DNA from: Parietaria judaica
Taxonomy: Eukaryota > Streptophyta > Magnoliopsida > Rosales > Urticaceae
DNA: 64,000 nt
Direction of reading: 5' to 3'
NCBI GenBank assembly: GCA_954871525.1
Contig: OX940865.1
Span: forward strand, 2,728,001 to 2,792,000
The position numbers and the translations under genes are program-made. A model generated the notes under the pieces. It searched no databases, was not told the origin of the DNA, and saw only the letters and a list, made by a program, of their open reading frames with translations. Below are positions 1 through 10,943 of this stretch, one piece after another (the first letter of the stretch is position 1; each line of letters begins with the position of its first letter).

Positions 1-1660
1 AGCCCCTGAAGTCCCCGTACCGCACCCCTATGTCACAGATGCCCTTGCCAGTGTAGCCTCCCAAGCCCATGTGCTGCCCCCTGTGGCACGGATGCCCCTG
101 CCAAGCTGCCTTCCTGAGCCTCCGGAGCCACCCAAGCCGAACCATCCGAACTCGAGGAGATCTCCACTCATGCCAAACACTTCCTTACCCTCGAAGGAAC
201 TCCCTAGGCCCCTAGGAATGCCCATTCTACCCTTAAGCACTTGCCTTATAATGTGAGGATGTCCTCCCCCACACAAATTACCCAAATACCCTTATGTGAG
301 TCTTACTTACATTAATCACTCTCACATTTCCCATTAACCCCTAAAATTCCCTTCATTACCCTCTCCCCAAGGAAATGACTCCATATGCCCTCCATTATGG
401 ACCATAATGCCCTTGTGGGATGTATTTTCACTTGGAAAAACTTCCTTACCCTTAGACCCTCCAAAAGTCTATAAGTAGCACCCCATTTCACATAAATCAT
501 ATCATCATCTTCACTTGCCCTTACTATGCACAAATCTTTCCTCCCCACAAAGAAACTTAGAATTCTCTCTTCTTCCTTTCTCCTTACTATGCCGATTTCT
601 CCATTGATTTCGAGCTTGAAGGAAGTTCTCAAGATCTAAGCCTTGCCTCGCTCGTTTCTTCATATGATCTCAGCAAGTAAGGAAGATCATCACCCAAGGG
701 ATTTTGGCCATCATTAGCCTCCCTTTCACCACCAAAAACACCCTCCCATATCCACCAAAAATCCGATTCGTCACCACCCCCTAGGGATATTTCAATCACA
801 CAAAAAAATACCCTCCAAGGCCGATTTTTTTACACCACCCGTGTGAGTTCTCGGCCTCCATTAAGACGGGGACTCCTTGCCGTCTAGAAAGGAGTCGGAA
901 GCCCTCCCATACGGTGAGGCCGAGTTGTACTTAGAAACACTAAGGAGCTTGCAATACCCCGTGCACATAAACTAAGTGCCGGGAGAGGCGGAAAGTGCAA
1001 CTTCGCCTCGCCGAAGCTCTGCCCACAAAAAGTCGGCAATCTTCGGTCCTCGAAGCTCTCCCCCTTTTTTTTCCATTTTTCCACGTGACAAGTTAGGCAC
1101 CGCACCTCCGCTTAGGCGAAGCTCTACCCACATCGATAGCCGGTGCGCTAGACGGTTAAAGAGGCTCACCTTTGGCTTACCGAAGCTCTGTCCACCTCGC
1201 GAGTCGGTCCTTGGACCACTTAAGCACCGCATCCTCGACTCCTCCAAGGCTCTCCCCCACGTGCGAGCTATTCTTCTAGAATAGTCCGTCCCCGGTGCCC
1301 TCGTATCTTACCTGAAGTATCACTTTAAACCGTCGGGGACTGTTAGCGGATCTAGTACCACTATATATGCTAACCCCCATTTATCACCTAAAAGCGAACT
1401 ACATAACGGCTTGAACCCTAAGGTAGGGTACGTACGCAACCCGTAATTAACGAGGCGGGGACAACCATAATAATAAACAACCCCCCTAAGCCCCCCGGGA
1501 CTAAGGGCTAAGGCCCTTTGACGACAAGCGAAGGGTACGCCGAGCCGGGAATCTTATATCCATCAACACTCTAAGTACCTAGCCACCTCCCGTCGACAAG
1601 ATGAAGGTTATGCCGAGCCGGGAATCTTACTCCCATCAACGCTCTAAGTACGTAGCCCTG
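1..1660 (+). mobile_element. G1-family LTR, partial (Tat-like Gypsy)
   Basis: This stretch aligns by eye with the complete G1 LTR at 2675-5078 and with copies at 42928-44722 (inverted) and 44842-47042. It starts inside the GC-rich minisatellite block because the window edge cuts the LTR. A TATA-like box (468-477), a conserved middle section and two units of the tail minisatellite (about 1500-1655) follow. After about 1660 homology to the other LTRs stops before the LTR terminus, so the 3' end is deleted. It appears to be the 5' LTR of an element whose 3' LTR is at 2675. LTR identity is clear; the family assignment rests on the gag next to the 44842 copy. Confidence 0.75.
468..477 (+). promoter_or_regulatory. 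TATA-like box in G1 LTR
   Basis: TCTATAAGTA lies in a block conserved in all four G1 LTR copies. The equivalents are 3306-3315, 45887-45895 (the best match, CTATAAATA) and 44325-44333 on the minus strand. It is the likely pol II promoter of the retrotransposon; activity is not shown by sequence. Confidence 0.55.
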
Positions 1661-2660
1661 AAATGGAAGGCGACAAAGGGAGGAGAAGATTCGGAAAAAG
1701 AGAGCACTCCGGCGACCGCGGAACCAACTCCTCAAGCTCGTCGAAGATAAAATCACCCGCGCTCATCGAAAATGGAAGCTAGGGAGAATAAATGAGCTTG
1801 GCCGAGTTTTTTAGATCTCAACAATGGTGAGCTCGAGTTTTGGAATGAAGAAATCAAGGAGAAAAGAAGTGAAAAGGGTAAATGAGAAAAGAGAAAGACC
1901 AAAAAGCAAAAAAGTACCATAAAGCACTTTATGACATCACCATGTCAAGGACTTGTCTCCCCTCACCCAACAACCTTAAAGTTTGAATTTTACCCCCAAT
2001 ACCCACTTCATGAAACCCTCAAATTCGGATAGACTTGGGGTTGACTTTCCAAAAGTCAAGATTTTCATCTTTTAGTGTCTGGGAAGCCAAAAAAATCCAT
2101 AAATTCCATAAATTCTTGAAATTCATCATAAACCCAAAAAAATATATGGATACTCCCCCTCCTTTCGAAAATTAAAAATTTGGAATTTTTATGAAGATTT
2201 TACAAAAGGAACCTAAAGCCAAAATCAGGTAAAAAAATAAGAAAAATAACCCGAAAAAAAATTCCAAAACTTTCCCCAAGGGTCCAGGAAACCTTTGAGA
2301 TGTTCCGGGTCCGGCTAGAAAATACTCGAAGAGGAAAAAATCCAGAAAATTGCAAAGGCTCCTAAGAATCCTGAGAAAATCCGCGACAATGAGTAAGGAT
2401 ACAATATCCACCTACTAAAGTGCGGATAGCCAGTTGTCTGCCAGGCACACTCGGAAGTCTCTGACTCCAAAGAAGACCCAAGTGACCAAGGATGAGCATA
2501 AGCCAGGAGTGAGAAGCCAGAGATGGATGTTAGGCCCAAGCCAAAACCATGAAAACTCGCACAAGGAGAAATAGACCGTTTCCCAAAAAACCACCGCCAA
2601 ATCGGACAAGGAGAAGTCCGATAAAAGCTATTAAGTTTCTCGAGCAGTGAAACTACTCAA
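1661..2660 (+). other. Internal remnant of G1 element, no coding sequence
   Basis: About 1 kb lies between the broken 5' LTR and the polypurine tract of the 3' LTR. I find no gag or pol motifs in either strand; open frames are short and low-complexity. The element is therefore a deleted, non-coding derivative. Confidence 0.5.
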
Positions 2661-2674
2661 GAAAATGGGGGGAC
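2661..2674 (+). promoter_or_regulatory. Polypurine tract of G1 element
   Basis: GAAAATGGGGGGAC directly precedes the TGTTGTTG start of the LTR at 2675, the expected position of the primer for plus-strand synthesis. Confidence 0.65.
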
Positions 2675-2799
2675 TGTTGTTGGTAATCACGGGAAAAACG
2701 GACCCCCAACAACTCAAAACACCCTTAGGAAGCAGAAGGACAACTCAGGGAGCACCCGGAGTATAGAACAGACGAGGGGAAAAACCACGCAATAATTGT

Positions 2800-3160
2800 T
2801 CGTAGCCTTCGTGCCGCCCTTGCGGCACGAGTTCCCTTTCCCGAGAAACCCGAGAAGCCTCCGTGTCGCGCCCCGCGCCAGGGGTTCCCCTGCCAGGGCA
2901 GCCACCCGAGCCCCCGCACCGCCCCTGCGTGACGGGTGCCCCTGCCAGGGCGGCCGCCACAACCCCTGTGCCGCCCCTGCGGAACGGGTGCCCCTACCAG
3001 GGCAGCCCCCGACGTCCACGTGTCTTGCCCCTGCGGCACCGGTTCCCCCGTCAGGGCGGCCCCCGAAGTCCCCGTGCCGCGCCCCTGAAGCACGGGTGCC
3101 CCTACCAGAGCAGTTAGAGCAGCCTCCCGAGTCCCCATGCTGCCCCTGTCAGGGCAGCCC
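2800..3160 (+). repeat. GC-rich minisatellite inside G1 LTR
   Basis: Imperfect units of roughly 40-65 bp are built from the words TGCCGCCCCTGCGGCACGGG and CCCCTGCCAGGGCAGCC. The same block occurs in the other G1 LTRs (1-130, 44640-44722 inverted, about 44980-45560) with different unit numbers. The proline/arginine-rich open frames across it are repeat artefacts. Confidence 0.7.
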
Positions 3161-4479
3161 CCATATGGACCATAATTCCCCTGTGGGATGTCTTTTCACT
3201 TGGACAATGGAAATGACTCCATATTCCCTCCATTATGGACCATAATGCCCCTGTGGGATGTCTTTTCACTTAGAACGACTTCCTTACCCCTAGACCCTCC
3301 AAAAGTCTATAAGTACCACCCCATTTCACATGAATCACATCATCATCTTCACTTGCCCTTACTATGCACAAATCTCTCCTCCCCATAAAAAACTTCAAAT
3401 TCTCTCTTGTTCCCTTCTCCTTACTATGCCGATTTTTCCCTAGATTTCGAACTTGGAGGAAGCTCTCAAGATCTAAGCCTTGCCTTGCTCCTTTCTTCAT
3501 AGGATCTGAGCAAGTAAGGAAGATCATCACCCAAGGGTTTTTGGCCATCATTAGCCTCCCTTTCACCACCAAAAACACTCTCTCATATCCACCAAAAAAC
3601 CGATTCCTCACCACCCCCAAGGGAGGTTTCAGTCACACCACAAAAATACCCTCCAAGGCCGACTTCTTTACACCTCCCATGTGAGATATCGGCCTCAATA
3701 AAGACAAGCACCCCTCACCGTCTAGCAACGGAAGCCCTCCCATGTGGTGAGGCCGAGTTGTACTTAGCAACACTAAGGAGCTCGCAATACCCCGTGCACA
3801 TCAACTAAGTGCTGGGAGAGGCGGAAAGTGCAACTTCGCCTCGCCAAAGCTCTGCCCACAAAAAGGCGGCAATCTTCGCTCCTCGAAGCTCTCCCCCCTT
3901 TTTTCCATTTTCCACGTGACAAGTTAAGCACCGCACCTCCTCTTAGGCGAAGCTCTGCCTACATCGATAGATGTTCCCTTAGACGGTTAAGGAGGCTCAT
4001 CTAAGGCTTGTTGAAGCTCTATCCACCTCCCGAGTCGGTCCTCAGACCACTTAGGCACCGCACCTCCGCTTAGGAGAAGCTCTGTCCACATCGATAGCCG
4101 GTCCCTTAGACGGTTAAGGAGGCTCAGCTTTGGCTTGCCGAAGCTCTGTCCACCTCGCGAGTCGGTCCTCGGAACACTTAAGCACCGCATCCTCGGCTCC
4201 TCCGAGGCTCTCCCCCACGTGCGAGCTATTCCTCTGGAATAGTCCGTCCGCGGTGCCATCGTATCTTATCTGAAGTATCGCTTTAAACCCTCGGGGACTA
4301 TTAGCGGATCTAGTACAACTATCTCAGCTAACCCCCATTTATCACATAATAGCAAACTACGTTACGTCTTGATTCCTGAGGTATGGTATGTAGGCAACCC
4401 GTAATTAACGAAGCGGGCACAACCATAATAATACACAACCCCCCTAAGCCCCCCAGGGCTAAGGGCCAAGGCCCCTTGA

Positions 4480-4960
4480 CGACAGGAGAAGGGTACGCCG
4501 AGCCGGGAATCGTATTCCCATCAATGCTCTAAGTACCTATCCACCTCCCGACGACAAGACAAATGGTACACCGAGCCGGGAATAGTATTCTCATCAGCGC
4601 TCTTAGTACCTAGCCACTTTCCAGACGAAAGACGAAGGGTACGCCAAGCCGGGAATCTTATTCCCATCAACGCTCTAAGTACCTAACCACCTCCTCGACG
4701 ACAAGGCGAAGGGTACTCCGAGCCGGGAATTTTATTCCCGCCAACGCTCTGGTATCTAGCTACCACCCACAGACGACAAAGGAGTACGTGGATCTGAGAA
4801 TCCTATTCTCGATAAAGCTTACGTGCCGAACCTCCTCCAGGCGATGGCTCTAGGGTGTGACGGGCCGGGAATCCTATTTCTATGAACGCCTGCACGCTTG
4901 GCCACCTCGAAGACCACAGGGTAACAAGCCAGGAATCCTATTCCCGACAAGAAAAAGGTG
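4480..4960 (+). repeat. Tail minisatellite of G1 LTR, about 7 units
   Basis: Units of about 64-74 bp carry the landmark GAGCCGGGAATCTTATTCCC. The landmark recurs near 4505, 4575, 4649, 4723, 4797, 4866 and 4930. Later units are more divergent. Copy number differs between LTR copies: about 2 at 1500-1655, 5 at 46490-46850, and 7 or 8 at 43130-43620 (inverted). Confidence 0.75.
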
Positions 4961-5149
4961 CGGGAGCTGCGAAGACCTGAGGAATCTCCTAGTTACTTCC
5001 CACCGCGGGGTCACTGGGTCTGGCCCGGGATCAGACACACGGCCGGGATAATTGTCGTCCTTAAAAACGCGGAAAACTAGGTAAAATACTACTAGAGGAA
5101 TTGTTAAATGACGAGATAATTACACAATCAACAGGGACTGTTGATAATT

Positions 5150-6480
5150 AGAGTACAGAAACCACGGTCCCAAAATCAAAACCAAAGGATACTCAGATGT
5201 AGTGGGAGGATGTAAGAACAAGAAAGACACTATGACTGATCCAAGTTAGAGTTTCATTTAAAACTCAGGGAGTACTCGGACGTAGTGGGAGGTTCAATTG
5301 AACGGTTAAACACTACGAGTACACGTAGTTGATATTTCACGTAGCTGTTTCAAACACTAGCGGTTGAAGATCCCATAAGCTACAAGGAAGCTATGGTTGA
5401 TCCTGATAAGGGAGAATGGCAGGAAGCCAAGAACCAAGAAATAGAATCAATGTATTCTAATAAAGTCTGGGAACTTGTAGACTTACCTGACGGTTCAAAA
5501 CCATTGGGAATAAGTGGGTATACAAGAGAAAGAGAAGAGTGGACGGGAAGGTTGAAACCTTTAAGGCTAGACTAGTGGCTAAGGGTTTTACCCTGAGAGA
5601 AGGTATTGATTTCGATGAGACCTTCGCTCTAGTCGCTAAGTACAAGTCCATCCGGATTCTCATTGTCATATCCTGTACTCTCAATTACAAGAATTGGCAG
5701 ATGGACGTCAAAACCGCTTTCTTGAACGGGTACATTGACGAGAACATCTATATGGACCAACCAGAAGGGTTCGTGCAAAAGGGTCAAGCAGGGAAGATTT
5801 GCAGGTTACTCAAATCCATCTATGGATAGAAGCAAGCTTCCAGATCCTGGAATCTAAGGTTTGATGAAACCATCAAGACTTATGGATTCATTCAGACATC
5901 TGTTACGATGTGGGAATAGTTAGTAGATACCAATCCAACCCTTGTATGGCTCATTCGACTGCAGTGAAGAACATTCTCAAGTATCTTCGGAGAACAAGAG
6001 ACTATATGTTAGTGTTTTCAGGGTCAGAACTGAATCCACTAGGATAAACTGATTCAGAATTCATGTTTGATAAGGACGCGAGAAAGTCGACGTCAGGAGC
6101 AGTGTACACCCTTGCTGGTGGAGCGATATTCTGGAGAAGCGTAAAGCAATCCTGTATCGCAGATTCCACAATGGAAGCTGAATATGTGGCTGCCTGTGAA
6201 GCAGCTAAGGAATCAGTTTGGCTAAAGAATTTCTACATGGAGCTGGGTGTAGTCCCATATGTAGATGGGCTACAAACGCTATACTGTGACAACAGTGGCG
6301 CGGTGGAAAATTCTAAAGAGCCCAGAGACCATAACAAGGCGAAACATATGGAACAAAAATACCATCTCATTAGATAAATAGTACGTAGTGGTGACGTAAG
6401 GGGTTGTTAAAATAGTTTCGTAGGACAATCTGGCTGATCCATTTACCAAGACGTTGTCAGAGAAAATATTAAGGAGGCAT
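5150..6480 (+). pseudogene. Copia pol remnant: RT and RNase H (C1)
   Basis: This is the 3' part of a Ty1/copia polyprotein. From about 5365 the frame reads as the RT N-terminus (WQEAKNQEIESMYSNKVWEL), then KARLVAKGFT and WQMDVKTAFLNGYIDENIYM at 5540-5829. After a stop in the SIYG*KQAS segment it reaches TYGFIQ at 5879-5895, then jumps to sequence equivalent to CYDVGIVSRYQSNP. The part holding the catalytic YVDD box is deleted. The RNase H domain follows at 6063-6377, with KSTSGAVYTLAGGAIFWRS, the STMEAEY motif and YCDNSGAV. Gag, protease and integrase are absent. Several stops and the missing palm make it non-functional. The closest relative in the window is the C2 pol at 19645-24341. Confidence 0.85.
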
Positions 6481-6537
6481 CAGAAGACTATGGTTGTGAA
6501 AGACATGGGTCATCTTATTTAAGTACAAGTGGGAGAT

Positions 6538-9500
6538 TATTGGACATATGTGTCCTTAAAAAAGAGATTTTATCCATTTGTAAAAGATTATGACATGTCA
6601 TTGAATAAAGATGATACTTATTATGTTAATCTTATTATAGTTTCTGGTAGAGTAAAATAGAATGTTTGTTTCCTTAGTTCACAAAGGATGCAATTACGTT
6701 ATTATTATCACAACAGAGTATTATGCTATTAATAATCATAATAAATTAAATTAAAACGTCCGTGACCTGATTAACTGGGTGGGAGCCCATTACTCGTATA
6801 AGGTCATTAATGTGACTAAGTGACAATCCTATTCAGGATTATGTGTGTGTGTCAAACTCACTAGAAGTGCATTAAGTATGAAGTGTCTTCATACTGGAAT
6901 GGACCTGATTTAAACTGAAGAAGTTATCATATAAGACCGTCACTGATAACTTGTAGTTGAGTCACAAATAAATGATCAAATGGATACTAGTTCTAAGTCC
7001 TTAGAGGTCTTGAGTCCAAGCTACTGGCTTGATTGTTCTTTGATTTAACCGTTAAAGAACACAAGATATTACCGCTGTTCCAAACACTATTATTTTGGGA
7101 GCATTATAGTCAGCCGTAAGGGTAGCTTAATCATAGACATGGGCATCACACAACTCTCTTCAGAGTCATGATGATTCCCTTGATTTTCGGTGGTGAGAAG
7201 TGAGAGGTACCCATGCGCAACTTATGAATCAAAACCATAAGTGGGTTATTCATAATATTACTAACTGAGTCAAAGAGGAAAATGCAATGAGAGGAATTAC
7301 GGTAAAAACGCCTGCTCATGTGTGAATAATCAAGTGAAAGAACAATAACCCGAATTTGATTGTATCAGTGGACACCCTGCTGATATAAAGGGAATAATAT
7401 ATACCATATCACTAAAGATTGCAGCCTCGGGTCTATAGTGGAATCACTTCGAGGTTTGACGAACAGCTAGCAGTTCGTTGGAGCTTAAGTTATACGGGTC
7501 CATGGTCCCAAGGATAGCTCCGTAAAGAATGATACGTACATGATTAAAATACATTCTGGATAATGTTTAATCATTTGGCTAGGCTTATAAAACTGAAAAG
7601 TCTGTGGCAGACATCAGATAGTTTTATCGTCAGCGTGGAAAAAGTAAAATATCTTGGTACACGAAATTAACTGATAAAAGAAAGTTAAAATTTAGATTTT
7701 CTATCAGCACTATGTTTTATTAAATTAAATTCCAAGCAACATTGCTTTTTGAACCAAGTCATTTCGACTTGCGGTTTTTGATATATAGATTTTCAAAATT
7801 TGTGCTCGGTTCGATAAACTATGAAAGTAAATCACATGTCACGAATTTAAACGATGGTGTGGCACTATGACATATTAACGTGTGATATAAGATCAGGAAA
7901 TATTAATATAATTTAATTATTTGGATTTAATTATTAATATCTTATTAATAATTAATTAATAGTAAATATATTTATATTAATAAATACAATATATAATGAT
8001 ATATACATTTGTAAATCGATGTGGGCTTGCATGACCTAGCTAGGGTTTCATATTTGCGAAATAAGTACCTAGAGTTTGGTACTTTAGCAGAATCATAAAA
8101 TCAATCTTATCATTTAGATCGGAAATGATTTAATATCAACCATAGGATTAAGATGATTGATTTTTTACCTAACCCTATTTCGAAAATAGTAGCTTGGTGA
8201 CCAAGCTTATGGTTTTCAAATTTGACCTAATTAATTGTATCCGTTAGATCGGTTTAAGATTTAATCTTTACCGTCGGATTTGAAATTAATTAATTAAATA
8301 TATAATATATAATTTTCGAAATAATGATAAGGATAAAATCAAATTAGGGCTTTTACCAAGTCTTAAGGTATTTGATTTTATCCTAAATTAATTTGATCCA
8401 TTAGATTGGTCCAAGATTAATCTAAGCCGTTGGATCTAGATAATTAATAGTTTTTGAAATTATTATTATATATATAATTCGAAATTATATTTAAATAAGT
8501 AGATAAGATTGATTTTTATTTTATCAATTCTTTCGTATTTAATTAAATGCTTAATTAATTATATCCATTGGATTTAGGTAAGACTGAATCTAAACCTTTG
8601 GATTAGGATAATTAATTATATTTAATAATTATTTTTGAAATTAAATATATATGTATATATATATTCGAATTATATTTAATAAGAGGATAAGATTGGTTTT
8701 GAGTTTACCAAGTCTTTCTTATTTAATTAAATACAAGTTTAATTATAACAATTGGATCTAGATGAGATTAAGTCTCAACCAATGGATTGAAATAATCAAA
8801 GTATTTAAAAATATATAAAATTTTAATTTTGGAGTGAAAACCTCTAATTCGGTTACGGTCTTAAGCCTATAAATAGAGGAGTCATTCTACACATTTTTCA
8901 TACCTCTCCCCATAGCAAAAACTCTCCGTCTTCCTATCTCTCCAGGGTGTACGAGTTTTTTCCTCCAATCTCCTTTTCGGTTCGGGTTAGTGAGAACGTT
9001 GTTAGTCCAATAGCTTAAAAAAACCTGAGTTAAAGTTTTGCGGCAGAGTCCTGCCGGCGAAGCCCACGCTTCGGTACGAGGAGTCCAAGAGAATATCCCG
9101 GAAGGTCACGGGTGTTTCCCTCAGCCCCGGCGGAGCCCTGCCGAACTTCAGAGTTCGAAGCCGAAAACGTCAACCGAGGTACGACCTTATGCATTGGGTT
9201 AGTATATGCAACCATTTACCGCTTTCTATTTATTTCCTATTCGACTAGCTTATTAATAATGATTATGAAATATTAAATTCGTAATATTTTTCGGGTTTTG
9301 TTAAAATGGTTATTACCCGATATTCGTGACGTTGTCCGATAACAAGTTTTCCGTTTTAAAATAATTTTTTATATGTTACCGGGACAACTCGAAGGCACAT
9401 TTTGGCATAATGGAACTGGGATTCACCGTTAATCGCCCTGAGAGACCTAGTTGTCAAAGAGATTAATGGTCATCAAGACTTTCCCATATCGACGTGGTGG

Positions 9501-9769
9501 ACGAGCTAGAGGCTTTACACTGTGAAGCTAAGATCCGTATCACGAGATCATTAGTTTAGTAAACTGCTGAAATAGCCAAATGTTGGCAAAAGTACAAATT
9601 GCTGAGGTGAAATAAACCAGAAACTAAACTGCTGGAAAAAGTACCAAATATGTACTAACGTGTCGAAACTCATTTTTCTTAATTATTGAATTTATTCTAG
9701 ATCATTAGTATTGATTGATATCCCGTGATTTTTGCCTCGCGATTAAAAAATTAATCAAAAAACCCAACA
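6538..9769 (+). mobile_element. C1-family Copia 3' LTR, 3.2 kb
   Basis: It follows a polypurine tract (AAGTGGGAGAT, about 6527-6537). It begins TATTGGACATATG, a one-base change from the TGTTGGACAT seen in the 34775 copy, and ends CCCAACA at 9769. A TATA box (TATAAATAG, 8868-8876) lies about 900 bp from the 3' end, giving an unusually long U3. The last 350 bases are longer than in the 34775 copy. No TSD can be tested because the 5' end of the element is lost. Confidence 0.8.
8868..8876 (+). promoter_or_regulatory. TATA box in C1 LTR
   Basis: TATAAATAG is followed by a pyrimidine-rich stretch with CACATTTTTCATACCTCTCC. It is conserved at 37351-37359 and, on the minus strand, at 49411-49419. 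It is the likely retrotransposon promoter. Confidence 0.55.
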
Positions 9770-9901
9770 TATACAAATTGAAAACTAATAATTTTAGGCT
9801 TTGTCTTGGTTTTGGCTCCTTGGTTCACGTTTTTTAAATTATAATTCTTGATTTTAGGCTAGAATCGGGTTAAACCATACAAAATTTCAGCCATATATAT
9901 A

Positions 9902-10918
9902 TGTTATGTGCATTTTTTAGAATATATATAAAAACTTGACTCCCTTTTGCAAAATTCAAAGCCGATTAGTGAAATTGAAATCCCATTAGTGAAAGTCAAA
10001 GCCCATTAGTGAAAGTACCTTGTCCTGGAAAGCACCTCGACTTGGCGAACCCCTAACAATGTACCTTGCCCTGGCGAGCACCTCCCCTACCAAGCCCCTT
10101 GCCATGGAAAGGTCCTTCTGGCAAGAAGAAATACTCGCTTGGTCAAGGCCGTCGCCATAGATACTTCACGAACACCTACGACGTCGGAAAGGAGCATCCC
10201 TTGCCAGGTCAAGGTCATCCCCACAAAGATTTTGCTAACACCTATAAGGTTGATAAGGAACATCCCTCACCAGGTCAAGGTTCTCTCCACAACTAGTTGG
10301 CCAACACCAACGAGGTCGACAAAGAGCATCACCCACCGATAATACTTTCACCATTTGGCACAGTGTCAGCCCTGCGCTGCCAACATCGACACTTCCGACG
10401 AGTCAAATCACATCGTCATTCACGCACGATTTATCACTAACCCTGAACTTTGTGGCACCTAATTCTCTTAAACTGAGATACTTAGGAAGCCTCGCCAACC
10501 ATAAACGACAAGGCACGTGTCTGGTCTACCCATTTTGTAGGTCTTCCCTCGCCATAGGAGCTCGCCAAGGAAGGGAAACCATGAAGAATCATCAAGTACT
10601 TCTTAGAGCTTCATCAAGACAACAGTTCGCCTAGATGAAGACGAGGAGCTTAGCCAAGACAATGACTTTACCATGACGATTATCTTCGTCAAGATAAGGA
10701 ATTTGCCCCAATGAAGAACTCGCCAAAGAAGGAAGTTTGCCAAGGATCGCTAAGAACAGCCGAAAGAATCATCCAAGACGAAGGATTTGCCTCTACTTTG
10801 ATGATCAGCAGTCTACCTGCCTTGACTCAGCATTCAATTATCCGCGTGTTCATCAGGTCCAGCTCGCGGCTCGAACCTTGGTTCCGACTCTAAGTTAAAG
10901 CCATTTTACGCATTAACA
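9902..10918 (+). repeat. G2 5' LTR, 1017 bp
   Basis: Ends are TGTTATGTGC and ACGCATTAACA, giving TGTTA/TAACA inverted termini. Related LTRs are at 15157-16548 (plus), 33997-38193 (minus, split) and 50709-51735 (minus, partial). Confidence 0.75.
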
Positions 10919-10943
10919 CTTTGGCACTAGAATGCGGGGATTC
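10919..10943 (+). promoter_or_regulatory. Putative primer binding site of G2
   Basis: CTTTGGCACTAGAATGCGGGG follows the LTR end at once. It resembles the TTTGGCGCCGTC-type sequence common after plant Gypsy LTRs. The copy at 16549 reads GTTTGGCGGTAGATGAATGG. The primer tRNA was not identified. Confidence 0.45.

Larger units (their letters stand above)
2675..5078 (+). mobile_element. G1-family 3' LTR, about 2.4 kb
   Basis: It starts TGTTGTTGG just after a polypurine tract and ends near GGAAAAC, where the other copies read GGACAACA. Order inside: short start region, GC-rich minisatellite (about 2800-3160), TATA-like box at 3306-3315, conserved R/U5-like region, and tail minisatellite (about 4480-4960). 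Most open frames inside are by-products of the GC-rich repeat, not genes. The right end abuts a truncated Copia element near 5079-5140; the exact terminus is uncertain by tens of bases. Confidence 0.8.

Noticed and set aside
2714..3245. Proline/arginine-rich ORFs in all frames
   Set aside because: They come from the GC-rich minisatellite of the G1 LTR; many overlapping frames are open at once and none has a domain.
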